Part shown: in pieces, positions 51,031 through 61,945 of the stretch
Position numbering within the stretch: the first letter of the stretch is position 1
How the letters are laid out: each line of letters opens with the position of its first letter
NCBI GenBank assembly: GCA_024036415.1
Contig: JAMWET010007157.1
Coordinates: 977,501-1,041,500 of the forward strand
Origin: Prochilodus magdalenae
Taxonomy: Eukaryota; Chordata; Actinopteri; Characiformes; Prochilodontidae
DNA length: 64,000 nt
Direction: 5' to 3'
Translations under genes and position numbers: made by a program
The notes under the pieces: model-generated
The model's database searches: none
Seen by the model: only the letters and a program-made list of their open reading frames with translations
What the model was told of the DNA's origin: nothing

Positions 51031-51985
51031 AGTCACTATCAGTATCTATTTTAGTAATAGCCAATCAGACTCTTATTTAGAACACGATCTATGAGCAAAT
51101 CAACATTTCTTAAATGTATAAATGGAAGAGAAAATCTATGACTAAATATATCACTATTAATGCTGACATGACTCAGACTGTTTTACCTATCATTAGGAAC
51201 AGCACTGCAGTTTGGAGCAGCAGCAGGAACTGTGCGTTAAAATTCCAAGCAGCATCTTAGATCTGTGATCTTTTCTAAGAAATACAAAGCATTAGCACAA
51301 TAAGCACCCCAATATTTATTGGTCCTAAATATTTATTGGTCCATCAATATGATGCTTCCTGAAGAGTCCTGAAAGCATCATATAGAAGACTTACAGAAAC
51401 AGGTCACTTCTGCCTGTGTACATGCTGTACCTTGTAACATGTTGTACCTTAACGCAAAAGAAAGTAAACGGATGAGAATCTTTCCAGTTTTAATGCTTCT
51501 GTGCCTCCAAAGCACCAGTCAGGGTCTTTTTGGTTGTGGACAAGTGATTAGCATGGTCGTCACCTATCTGCCGGCATTGTTTTCCTCTATTTTGACACAT
51601 CTGACACTTAAGCTGTTTACAATACAGGATCACTGATCATGGTATTTGTTTATCGCACCCCTGAAACATTTATGCAAGACATCAGCTGGAGGTTGCTTGG
51701 CACATGCTATGAGGAAGTTTGGCTCCTTGTTTAAAGGCTGTAATTTAAAAAAATGAGGCAACAAACTGAAATAATCATTTAAATCAAACCTTCTAATTAT
51801 GTTCTTGAATCAACTGCATGCTGGGAATGTTTTCTTTAATTGTTTGTACTAAACTGTGGTGGACAAAATACACAACTTAGTCTCTAGTTTGGTGCACATG
51901 CACTTTAAAAACATTAGGTAAGTAAAGAGTTCCTCTACTGACATCGCACAAAAAAAAAACACTTTAGATGAGCAGCGGAAACAAC

Positions 51986-52255
51986 TTATTAAACATTCAC
52001 CTGGATTTAATATCAAACCTTCACACGGCTTTAATTTTAAACGTGCACATGACTTTAATACTAAACATCCACACTACTTTAATATCAAACATTCACATGA
52101 GTTTAATATCAAACATTTACATCACTGTAATATCAAACAGTCATATGACTATAATATCAAATAGTCATACAACTATAATAACAAATGTTCACACAACTAA
52201 TATCAAACGTCATAAAACTTTAATATCAAACATTACTTTTACAAGTTTTATACAA
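51986..52255 (+). repeat. 24-bp minisatellite with an open frame
   Basis: At least eight consecutive 24-bp units start TTTAATATCAAACATTCAC (52006-52197), followed by shorter, decayed ones. Because 24 is a multiple of three and one frame lacks stops, 51968-52369 stays open for 133 codons with an eight-residue period (LISNIHTT-like). I regard this as a repeat artefact, not a gene: it has no splice context, homology or codon structure beyond the repeat. Confidence 0.88.
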
Positions 52256-52349
52256 GTAACATTACAAACATTAATAACAAACATACAGATAGCAAGGACA
52301 TTAGCAATAGGAAGAAAATTAGCTGGCATACTATTGCAACTACCTAATA

Positions 52350-53010
52350 ACCCCAAAGCAGCCACCTGATGTATCATAGAAACCTCTAGCAACACCTTAG
52401 CAACCATCAAGAATAGCTTTGCAACGCCTATCAACTACCTAAAAACATCATAGCAAACACCTGGCATGAAACACACATCACTTGGGACTCTACACCAACC
52501 ACCTAGCAACCCCTTAACAGCTACCAGGGATACCACAGCAACCACCTAGCAGCAGCTTAGCAAGCACATGGGATACTATAGCAAGTGCATGGTAACATTT
52601 CAGCAACCAAGTTAAATACCATAGCAGCAGCCTAGCAACATCTTAGTACCACCTGGAAAGCCATAGCAACCAGCAGCCACTGGGAACACCACAGCACCTG
52701 CCTAGCAAAACCATAGCAACCACCTGGGATATCATAGCAACCTCTAACAAAACCTTAGCAACCACCTTGGAACCCATAGTAAGTACATAGCAACAAATTA
52801 CCTAGCATTCCATAGCAACCATTTGATGTATCACAGCAACCTATAGCAACACCTTAGCAACAATCAAGGATAGCATTGCAACGCCTAGCAACAACCTAGA
52901 AACACAAAAGCAACCACAGCTTGCAATAACTTAGCAATGCCTTTCCTAGACACCCCACAGCATCTATACCACAGTTATTACCTAGGACACCATAGCAACT
53001 ATCAAGCAAC
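52350..53010. repeat. 'AGCAACCACC' degenerate tandem repeat
   Basis: CATAGCAACCACCTAGCAAC-like words recur every 18-24 bp for about 650 bp, mixed with longer higher-order repeats. For example, TAGCAACACCTTAGCAAC followed by ATCAAG(A/G)ATAGC occurs at about 52390 and 52850. It is non-coding and follows directly on the 24-bp array. Confidence 0.85.
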
Positions 53011-53391
53011 AAGCTTAAGCTGCACATTCACTCTCTTCAGGAAACACACTTTCCCTGCATGATGACTGATTATTTTCTGTGCTGAATATATCATCAGATA
53101 TTCGTCTGAACACCAGCCTACATCACCAATCCTACATCCGCATCGTTCCACCTACAGAATGAAAAATTAACACTTCGCATCAACCTCTGCATCCTCTGCT
53201 TCCTGTTTAAATAACAATAAACCCAACTTAACAAACTCTGCCTGGTGTGGGGTTTCAGTCGAAGATGGTCTTTACTGCATCTCTCTAGGTATCAGTGCTG
53301 CCCCTTGTTTGGGCATTTTCTGATGGTGAGTTTTAGACTCTAACCTTCCTGTACTAGCTGGAAATATTATCCAACAGAACACTAAGCAGGG

Positions 53392-53452
53392 TTGTAAGTC
53401 GCTCTGGATAAGAGCGTCTGCTAAAGGTCGTAAATGAAAATGTAAATGTAAT
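53392..53452 (+). repeat. L2-like retrotransposon 3' tail
   Basis: GTAAGTCGCTCTGGATAAGAGCGTCTGCTAAA followed by TAAATG-type repeats (GTAAATGAAAATGTAAATGTA) is the classic conserved 3' end shared by L2-clade LINEs and their dependent SINEs in fish. No reverse-transcriptase sequence is adjacent. Confidence 0.8.
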
Positions 53453-54989
53453 AGGTATGAAGTGCTGTAAGGAGGTTCTCAGGGAGATTTTCTGCAGTTA
53501 GAAAATACAATCCATTTATTTCAATTTCCAGCCAAAACAGGCATCAAGTACAAGCTGTTTACTTTTCAGGAGAGATTTGTGAGGACATTACAATCAAGAT
53601 AATCCACATGCATAAGAAAGGAGAAGGGCAAAAGAAGAAAAGCAACTCCTAAGGGTCTCCTGATGCTGGTGCAAGAATTTTGCACATCAGTGTCTATGAT
53701 TCCTTTAAGAGTGCTTCGTGAGCTTGTATCAGTCTTTGCAGTGAGTGCATTTTTCTATATGTTGTGTGTGAGAGTGAAGAACTGAGGTGTGCCTCTGCAA
53801 ACAGACACATAAGCATTATAGTGTAAGGGTTAAAGATAAGACACTGATGATCAAATGTATGTATACTGTGAGGTATTACAGCTCTCCATTTCATCTCTTT
53901 TATACATGTATGATAATTACAGTAGTGTATTTGCTTGCGTGAGTGTGCCTGTGTGTGTGTGTGTTTGTGTACCCACGCTAAGAGTATTCACTCATACTGC
54001 AATGAGTCATGCAGGATGTGTAACAGCAGCATCATTAGCATGTTATCCACATCCACCCCCACATACACACACACACGCACAAACGCTCAGTATCAAACTG
54101 ACAAACTCCTCTCATTGATGAAGATCATCGCTGCTGGCTTCCCCAAAAGGTTCGTCCAGCAAACAGCAAATGAAAACACACATCCCAAACAGCCAAGCAC
54201 AGTTTTCATAACCGCCCGACCGGCAAAGAACCTAAAACCCTCCCACTGCTTACCAAATATACCTTCATAATAACACGCCCAAAGCAGCACCCAAAACCCC
54301 TTTTTGCCCCGGCACTTCCTGAGGCTGCTGACTGGATTAACGAGACCCTGTCTGGCAGTCTGTGGGATCTGACTGAGCCTCAGCAGCCTGAGGAAGCCAG
54401 ACGCTCAACGTACTAAAAGTTCAGTGAATCATTGCTACTGCATCTGGAATGTGCAGGGAAAATAAAAAGAGACTTGAGCGTTTAGCATATTCCAGATGAG
54501 GTGAAATATTTCTCCTTTAAAAGAAAAGAAGAGAAAAATAAGAGAAAGAAATCAAATGAAGAAATGAAAAGTGATAGGTATTTTGGAGCGCTTCCTAGCT
54601 CACTTCAACAGAGAGTATTAATTGGCTAGCTACTCTAATTAGGATGACAGTCTTCAAAGCAAGGAGTACTCTTTTCCCTTTTCCTACAGCCTCTGGCACA
54701 CACAGGTGCACTCGTTCTTTATAATAAGGACAACTGTGAATCGAAGACAAGCAAGCGAAGGATCACTCTGCAGGCAGTAAAGGCATGAAAAGTAAAAGAT
54801 TGCACAGCAGTTAGTGGTTGTTTTATGCAAGGCAACATTATTAAACCCACAGAAGTCAATAAATACTGTTGTTATTTTGTTATATGCTTTTATGTGTTAT
54901 ATGTCTTTAATTTCTTTTTTTTCTATAACTATACACAAAACACCAAAAGTCCCCATTCATTTATGTATATACTTCATGTCTGGTCATAT
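53453..54989. other. Intronic sequence, nothing recognised
   Basis: Short TG-rich (53945-53970) and CA-rich (54060-54080) patches only. Confidence 0.4.
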
Positions 54990-55330
54990 ATACTCACTGA
55001 GTACCTTAGCTACAGATCCTTGTTTCTACGCTCACTGGCCATTTTATCAGCTACACGTACCATAGAGATGTACTCTGTAGTTCTACAATTACTGACTGTA
55101 ATTGTGTCTCTGCATTTCTTTTTCCCTTGTTCTTCAATTGTCAGGACAACCACAGGACCACCACAGAGCAGGTATTATTTGTGTGGTGGATCAGTGATAC
55201 TGATGTGGTGGTGGTGGTGGTGTGTTAGTGTGTGTTGCGCTGGTATGAGTGGATCAGTCACAGCAGTGCTGCCGGAGTTTTTAAACACTGTGTCTATTAC
55301 TGTGTCCACTCTATTAGACACCTCTACCTA

Positions 55331-55749
55331 CAGGGGTTGGACAATGAAACTGAAACACCTGGTTTTAGACCACAATCATTTATTAGTATGGTGTAGGGCC
55401 TCCTTTTGCAGCCAATACAGCGTCATTTGGGCAGCCGTGGTTTTATGTTTTTTGGATACAATCCGGTTTAGCACCCGAACATCCCTTTCAGACAGCTTCC
55501 TCCTGCGTCCACAGTTAATCCTGTTGGATGTGGTTCGTCCTTTTTGGTGGTATGCTGACATTACCCTGGATACCGTGGCTCTTGATACATCACAAAGACT
55601 TGCTGTCTTGGTCACAGATGCGCCAGCAAGATGTGCACCAACAATTTGTCCTCTTTTGAACTCTGGTATGTCACCCATAATGTCCAATTTAGCCATGAAA
55701 CCTCCCACACTAAAATGACAGGTGTTTCAGTTTCATTGTCCAACCCCTG
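55331..55749 (-). mobile_element. Internally deleted Tc1-type element, copy 2 (nested insertion)
   Basis: The element is 419 bp, carries the same terminal inverted repeats as copy 1 (23370-23902), and is flanked by TA at 55329-55330 and 55750-55751. It has the same N-terminus to C-terminus deletion junction, so the deletion predates the spread of both copies. It also lacks about 120 bp between the ORF start and the right inverted repeat. It interrupts the palindromic dispersed repeat of 54990-55805. Removing the element plus one TA rejoins CTACC-TA-GTTGGTCC, which reads as continuous repeat sequence. It is therefore younger than its host repeat. Confidence 0.92.
55376..55708 (-). pseudogene. 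Truncated Tc1 transposase: DNA-binding domain only (110 aa)
   Basis: This is the same product as at 23415-23717, with a 10-residue N-terminal extension (MGGFMAKLDI) created because a deletion fused an upstream in-frame ATG to the original start MGDIPEFKRG. The helix-turn-helix pattern VSRATVSRVMSAYHQ and the GRRRK linker are intact, and the catalytic domain is missing. The C-terminal tail after TTAAQ is out of frame with the normal transposase end. The initiator could be the original ATG (GGTGAC following) or the extension; nothing in the sequence decides this. Confidence 0.85.
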
Positions 55750-55869
55750 TAGTTGGTCCACCTTGACAATTCCAAGTCCAGCAGTGACACCGAGGTGTTT
55801 CCCAAAGAGAGGACAAGGTATGTTTTTCCACATCTCTAAAGTTCAGTTTTAAAAGTTGTTTGAATTTTC

Positions 55870-56310
55870 TGCCTCTCATGCTCCAAACAATCCCAAAGAC
55901 AGCTATGTGTCTTCTTTTCTCAATGAGGCCGTCTTGACAGTTACACATCCTTTCAATACCCATAGCATTGAGGTGTCTTCTCACAGCAGAAGGAAGAACA
56001 GATGTGAGGAAAGAATGGAGCTGGATGTTCTCCTCTCTTTTAAAGATAAAAGCCTAAAGTGTTCTTTAATAGGGACAGTGCTGGTGTTCTACCAAAAGTC
56101 ACATTTTCTCCATCTTTCAAAATGTTTTTCATCTCAGAAAAGTTTTTCTAGGTTATTTTCTTTTGATTTTCTTCTTTCTTGTGCAAGTGGAATATCTGAT
56201 ATCTAATCTTCTCAGAAACATCTCCTGAAAAAGAACAATTTGTCCTTCATGGCTTTTTTGACAGGACATCAGATAAATGAAGGGTAGTGTTGGCCTTCTG
56301 CACAACACTC
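55870..56310 (-). mobile_element. Tc1-like remnant, 'GGTGGTCTCTGA' family, second copy
   Basis: This copy aligns with 1690-2115. Both contain CTTGACAGTTACACATCCTTTC followed by a minus-strand frame with V/M-RR-x-LN-x-x-G-(L/I)-ER, the recognition-helix signature of the second helix-turn-helix of Tc1-type transposases. The frame is broken and the catalytic region is missing. It directly abuts the palindromic repeat and nested insertion at 54990-55805, so about 1.3 kb here is transposon on transposon. Confidence 0.6.
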
Positions 56311-59300
56311 TACTCTTCTTTTCAGCCATGGATAACCACAGCTACCAAGGGTTAAAATGCACTCCTTTGCCAAGTCTTAAATAGGCCCCAAACACACAAC
56401 CCCACCAGTTATGAGGTTAGTGTGTGTGTGCATGTGTGCATGTCCGTGTGTAATATCTGTGTGTATTAAGTGCAGGGAAAATGCATAAGTAGTCACACCC
56501 TGAAAAGGTCACTTTCCCACACGAGGGCCAATTAGAAGCTGCAGTTAACCGCAATCACGCATGAATTATCACCTCAAAAAGGTGGCGACGCACAAGAGAC
56601 GTCAAACACTAAAACAAAAGACAAACACCAGCGAAGATTGATAACTAGGCAGAGACTGGATTCACTTAGAGCTGGGAGGGTCATTTAGATTCACTTTCTA
56701 TCCTGTTCTCTTTTTCTTTGGTTACATGGCATAGGTGTAACAATATGTCAAATGCTATCGCACTTTGTAAATGAAGCTCTTGATCCAACATTCCATACGT
56801 TCAATGCGCTGGACCACATTTAGCATTCCTTATACAGTACTACATAAATTCTCTAATAACAACTGAGCTATGCATGATCCACTGACAACAGAGTTATTTC
56901 ATAGCAAATGTTTTTAGGTTTGACAAGCTTTACGAGAAACCCACTGAATCGAAAGAGAAAATCTACTGCATACCTTTCTGCAATCTGTTGCAATTTTCAA
57001 CCTACCCTGTTTCCAATAGCTACAACAATACTGCCCAGCTCAGTAGTCTGAACACTTAATGTTACATATCCCAAAATTATTAGACTGTATAGAAAAAGGC
57101 ATTATCATCACATGATGTAAAGCATTGCTTTAACAAGAATCAGAATCTTATTTGACTACTAATGGCTCCCCCAAAGGGGAAATTTTAGCCTGCTTAACGC
57201 GAGGGAGTGAGTTATAAGCTAGTTCCAAGAGGGCTTTTGCATAAAGAAACATGGATAGAATAGCTTGTCTAGTAACAGAGACAAAGAAGATGACACTGGT
57301 TGAAATATGAATGTAGAAGCTCATAACGCTCAACATGGCGTCTGATTTGGGGAAAGTCCCAACCTTTAATAAGATAAGATAATAGGGCTGCCGGTTAAGT
57401 CTACAAGCAGGAACAGGCTCCCCTTTGTTGTGCAGATATGCTTAAAACATTCTGTGTGTTGTTGCAGTCAAATGGTGTTTATATTTCTTTGTCAAGCATC
57501 ACTAGAATTTTTTAGCCAACTCTGGAAATAATTGCCAGGTGGGTATTGCCAAGATGACCGCTGAGTGAACAGACTTTAGCGCAATGCCATTTTGGCTCAT
57601 CTGGGTATACACCGCTTTTCTTTGCCAGCCCACATATCTAGAAAATTCAGTGAACAATTCAGTGTTGAAATTATATTCTCCTTTTTTTGTATTCTAAAGC
57701 TTAGTTTTGGCTTAGTACTTATATTCTGCTAAATAACCAGCCCAAATGGATCAGGTCGAGCAAAAGACGTTTAAAGGCATTCTAAAGACTTTTCTATAGC
57801 TGAATGTATTAATAACCAATCAATAGAAAACTATTTTTAAACCTATGAAAATGTACAATCGAGAAACTAACAAAGCAATTACCATAGCAAACTATGCATA
57901 AATCATTACCTAATGATTGGAGTTTTTGACTTAAATACTGTATGTAGCTGTGCATGATCTCAATCAGCCAAGAGGACAATCACCAGCCTTACCAATTTCC
58001 TTACCAGTACAATTAATTTTTAACCACCCTTTTTAAAAAAAAATAATTTTACTAAGTCAAACTATGTGAGGAGAACATCAAGATTAATTAATCTACAATG
58101 TTTGCAGTTAAAAAATATTTGATTCTTATTATAATAATTGTAATATTTTGCTCAATACTAATTTTCCTTGAACACACTGGGCTGTGAAGAAATCGACAGA
58201 ATCAGCCATTAAAAATACATGACGGCTGCACCTCTAGCCATTAGTGTCATGAGAAACCTTCTATTTCCAAAACTGAAACTTTCCAAAAGAAACAAACTCG
58301 CTGTCAAAAAAGTGAACGTCCCAGAACTTTAAAATGCCTACAAGCAATGTTTCCCACTTCCAGTCGTGTACTCCACCTGCACAGTTTTGTGTTTTCCTGC
58401 TTTAACACACCTTATTTAGCTCAATAAGTGCTTGAATTATCCCTCCATATGACTCAGGTGTGTTTAAAAAGTGGAGAAAACCCAAAAATGTTCAGTGTGT
58501 GGGAGTCTCCAGGACTGGAAACCAAATGTCAAAAAAGGTCAGCACTGAATGAACAAAAAATACAACATAGAAATGAAAAAAACAGAATAAATAAAACCTG
58601 AGGCAGCAAATTTACTCGCACAGAGGTGGTTGTTTTCAGAAATTACCGATTTGTCTGATATGCGCAGAAAACGAATTTCGGAGGCTTCCTGCTCCTGTGG
58701 CTTTCAATCGTTTTCTGAATAACACACAGTGATGAATGTGCGTGTGTAACATACACAGAGGCTCTAAAACTGCAATGGAGACACAAAAGGTAATGGAATA
58801 TTGATTGCACCAAGATTAGAAATGTCCAAACAGCTCTGCCAAAATCTCAAATTAATTTTCCACAGTCAGTGGCTGCAATGCTGAGCTTAATTACTTGCTT
58901 TAAAATATATATACTAATCAATCTATTAAAACAGATCACACGGCATCCAAAGTGGAAACCATCAATATCACATTTGGGCGATTTGTCTAAGCCATTATGT
59001 ATACACAACACTGGTTCACTCCAGCATGCACTTGCAGCTGCTCTAAATCACATTTGCAACTAAGTTTGACTAAATATGTGAGTCTGAATATAAAGCAATG
59101 CTGTGTTTACTAGAAGGAAAACACCACCAGTCCTGCAGCAGGTTTTCAATATAAGGGTCATGCTGAGAGAGCAGCACAGCCCTTCTAACAGGTTTTCTGG
59201 TCTGACAGCACACATGTACAATGAGGGTGGACACTGGGGAAAGTGTAGGAACATCACAATCAGCACAGAGTGCAGAGTTTCACACTGCTAAACACACAGC

Positions 59301-59397
59301 TCTGCAGAGGGCTTCACACGTAGTGGTAAGATGTACAAATGTACAAATCTATAGTATCAGGGCAGAAAAAGAGATACATCTCAGAATCCACCTCTCC
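56311..59397. other. Intronic sequence, nothing recognised
   Basis: AT-rich unique-looking sequence between the nested transposon cluster and the long-arm inverted-repeat element. Confidence 0.4.
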
Positions 59398-59918
59398 CAG
59401 AAACCACCTTCCTTGACTGCCTGAAATGCCTCACTGGAATTCCAGCCCATTACTTTGTTACATGGTGACGTCATCTTGTAACACAATCCTTATTGCCCAG
59501 CCTACCAGCAAGCTTGGCACGTTCTTACACAACATGGGCTCATTAGGATACAGGCTAATACACAGTCCATAGAGATACCAAAATGCTCTGTGTGCTCCAG
59601 TTTCTATGATTGGTCAACTCTTTCCAGTAGAACAAGCTTAGCCGTATTAGTTTGATCTGCAGTCTAACCCTGAAAGTCCAGTAGAACAAGTTGATAGCTC
59701 CACCTTCACAAGCTAGACTGGACCTCAGAGCAAGCTAGACTCATTTCAGAGTGGTCAGTTTTTACTGTTTTAGCTCCCTCTGCTTTGTGTGAGGGCATGC
59801 CAAGTTTGCCAGTAGGTGAACAATGAGGACTGTGTTACAATATGATGTGACCCTGTAACAGAGAAAGGGGCTGGAATTCCAGTGAGGGGTGTCATGCAGC
59901 TAAGAAATGTGGTTTCTG
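59398..59918. mobile_element. 0.52-kb element with 134-bp inverted arms
   Basis: The left arm (59399-59532) and the reverse complement of the right arm (59785-59917) agree at about 107 of 134 positions with a single one-base gap. Both include the perfect block CCTCACTGGAATTCCAGCCC. The arms begin CAGAAACCAC and flank about 250 bp of unrelated sequence. I see no convincing target-site duplication and no coding frame. It looks like an old long-terminal-inverted-repeat MITE or foldback element; I do not recognise the family. A local inverted duplication is the alternative. Confidence 0.7.
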
Positions 59919-61160
59919 TGGCAGAGAGTTTGTTTGTAGAACATTAGCATGCATTACAGGGAAGGATGTGCAGTGATGGCAGGGCTTATGGAAATCCAGC
60001 ATTCTTACTGATGTACACTCTTGTCATTTTTTGTATCACCACAGAGTGGAAGTGGTAGGATGATGACTGCACCTCTGTCAGGAACACACAAAAGTGTTAA
60101 GTTATGACAATGCAGGACACTGTGTTTGGTAGTTGGATCTACAGAGTTGGCCTGCCCACTTGTTCACAGGTCTCCCCAAAAATGTTCAGTGAGTTCAGTA
60201 ATTGTAAATAACTGTTGTGGACACACACACACACACATGCGCGCATGTGAAGCAGGGATGAGAGGTTTATCATGACAGCAATATCGATTCTCACTTTCAT
60301 CCATCCGTCTATCCCCCTTCCTTCCGTCACTCTCTTTCCCTCTATCGTCAGCGTGTAAATAATTGCAACCGCATGAGCGCATCTGTCAAACATGGTTAGC
60401 GAGCTGGTCTGCTCTTTCCCGACTGCGCACACATACACAAACCCACAGACACATTGAGGAGTCGGCGGATGGGCTCAGCTCTTCTCGACCCACACAACCC
60501 CCACCTCTTCCTTCAAACCTCAGCACAATAGAACGCGCCTCTATAATTATTCTTTATGATAGTTTTCTTTGAACGAGGCCCGGCACAGCGAGTAATGATT
60601 ACACTCCATTGTGTTCAAAATAAAACACACAGTCTGTGGCCCATGTGGGTGTGTTAATGACAGCAATATCACAAAGCAAGAAAGGCCAGAACACTGAGAA
60701 AGCAACACACACAGACACACACAGACAGACTATATTATTCCCCACAGTTCCTATACCTCATCTATACCAGTCACAGCAGTGACGGCCTGTTTGATTTAGC
60801 ATTAGATGTCCCGGGTAAGAATTCGTAAGAGGATGAGAGGATACCTTAGAAGAGAGCTGATCTGGGTACGCCATGCACATAACTATGAAATAATACAGGA
60901 GCTAATAATTAAAAAACAGAAAAACAGCCATTGTGTACAAGTTATTCAGTTTCACATTACAAGATTAAATACTGAAAAACTTACCTTTAACAGAAACATG
61001 CACAGAAGTCTAAACTACTAAAGACATAAACAGTGTTTTTAGTACTTAGTGTGTCCACTTATTGTATTTATTACCCTGTGTTCACACCATCAGCGACTTC
61101 TCCTGCCCAAATCGCAAACACAAACTTTATATAAGAGGTGGAAAGTGGGTGACTTGTTAC
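59919..61160. other. Intronic sequence downstream of an nphp4 exon
   Basis: Contains a short CA array (60221-60236). A repeat-poor stretch at 60240-60680 of balanced composition might be conserved; no motif was identified. Confidence 0.35.
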
Positions 61161-61297
61161 CGTGCTGTGGCGATCATTATTGAGCATCTTTAGTAAGTCT
61201 GCCTCAAAGACCTCCATGGAAGGGGCAAGGGACACACACACCCTGTCCAACACACATGGGAATTCCGGCAGCAGTCGAGGCCTCCGCAGTGCATCTG
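61161..61297 (-). CDS. nphp4: nphp4 internal exon (first of three visible)
   Basis: Nephrocystin-4 acts with NPHP1 and RPGRIP1L at the ciliary transition zone; that role is family knowledge. On the minus strand the acceptor is a pyrimidine-rich TGTTTCAG ending at 61298, and the donor is ACG|GTAACA with GT at 61160-61159. An alternative acceptor 3 bases on (CAG|ATG) is possible. The 137-bp exon brings two bases that complete a codon and then 45 codons, leaving at phase 0. The translation opens DALRRPRLLPEF and includes SMEVFEADLLKML. It aligns in order with the remembered human stretch DALRKPRL...SLEKFEEELLEL, roughly residues 220-270 of about 1,426. Conservation here is moderate, but the two neighbouring exons and their phases support the call. 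A decayed partial copy of this exon lies 0.6 kb upstream in transcript direction (61871-61945). I did not find the preceding exon in the window. Confidence 0.86.
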
Positions 61298-61870
61298 CTG
61301 AAACACATGAACAGGAAGAGCGTGAAATGTTATAGTTTCCTCTACTGCCGTCCCACTTGGCCTGCTCCATCTGCCCAGCTGATGCCTTATGTGCACCTTC
61401 TTTAATGTGCAGCAGTTATTCATTTTTTATGCCACTTAAACAAAGGATTTGATTAGTGGGTAAAATTTCTATTAACTGGCACTTGAGAGTGCCAAAGCTC
61501 TAGACACTGATAGCAGTTAAATCAGACATGAAAATGAACAGGAGGCTCTTTTAATCAAGATGAATGCTGCTGTCCGGCTTGAGGTAAGCGAGATATCAGG
61601 TAATGTGTGCTGACCTTCACTAAACTGTCAAGAGTTCTTGTGTTGATTGTCAAAGATCACTTACATTGCTCTAGTTAACGTTCTACCGGTAAAAATAATA
61701 GAAATGCCTGTGATTAAAGAAGAATTCAGCTGTTAAGTTTGCATAATTCAATCACTAAGATGTAAGCAAAGCCATTCAGAGTGGTCTGATGTAAGTGGAT
61801 TGTAAAGAAACCTCTAAGCTTCAGGTTTGCAACACAAGTATTGCCATTTTATATGCTATCTGAAAATTAC

Positions 61871-61945
61871 CTGCCTCAAAGACCTCCATTGACAATGCAA
61901 GGAACCCATACACTCTGTCCAACACACATCAGAATAAAGCTAAAG
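61871..61945 (-). pseudogene. Decayed partial duplicate of an nphp4 exon
   Basis: Positions 61871-61929 match 61199-61257, the middle of the nphp4 exon at 61161-61297, at 51 of 59 bases without a gap, including a perfect 19-base run. Weaker similarity continues to about 61945. In the exon's reading frame the copy reads CVLDRVYGFLALSMEVFEAG, against CVLDRVCVSLAPSMEVFEAD in the exon. A TGA stop lies immediately upstream of the matching block in that frame. Similarity ends at GAGGCAG, where the copy continues as GTAATT, so a consensus-like splice donor (CAG|GTAATT) sits exactly at the break. I read it as a non-functional internal duplication. If it were ever spliced in from an upstream AG it would introduce a stop. 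Confidence 0.7.

Larger units (their letters stand above)
54990..55805 (+). mobile_element. Palindromic non-autonomous repeat, copy C (interrupted)
   Basis: The left part runs 54990-55330 and a short remainder runs 55752 to about 55805; the Tc1 derivative at 55331-55749 lies between. It shares ACCACAGAGCAGGTATTAT and the following GGTGGATCA/GTGTGTTAGTGTGTG block with the copies at 7478-7835 and 29390-29532. It also carries the companion block AGCAGTGCTGCYGGAGTTTT(T)AAACAC. I recognise the sequence as a very common dispersed repeat of ostariophysan fish genomes, from memory. It codes for nothing. A 297-codon open frame across it is fortuitous. Confidence 0.75.

Noticed and set aside
54825..55718. 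297-codon plus-strand open frame, the longest in the window
   Set aside because: It runs across unique intron, a palindromic repeat and the antisense of a Tc1 derivative. Its composition changes at each boundary and no protein family is recognisable.
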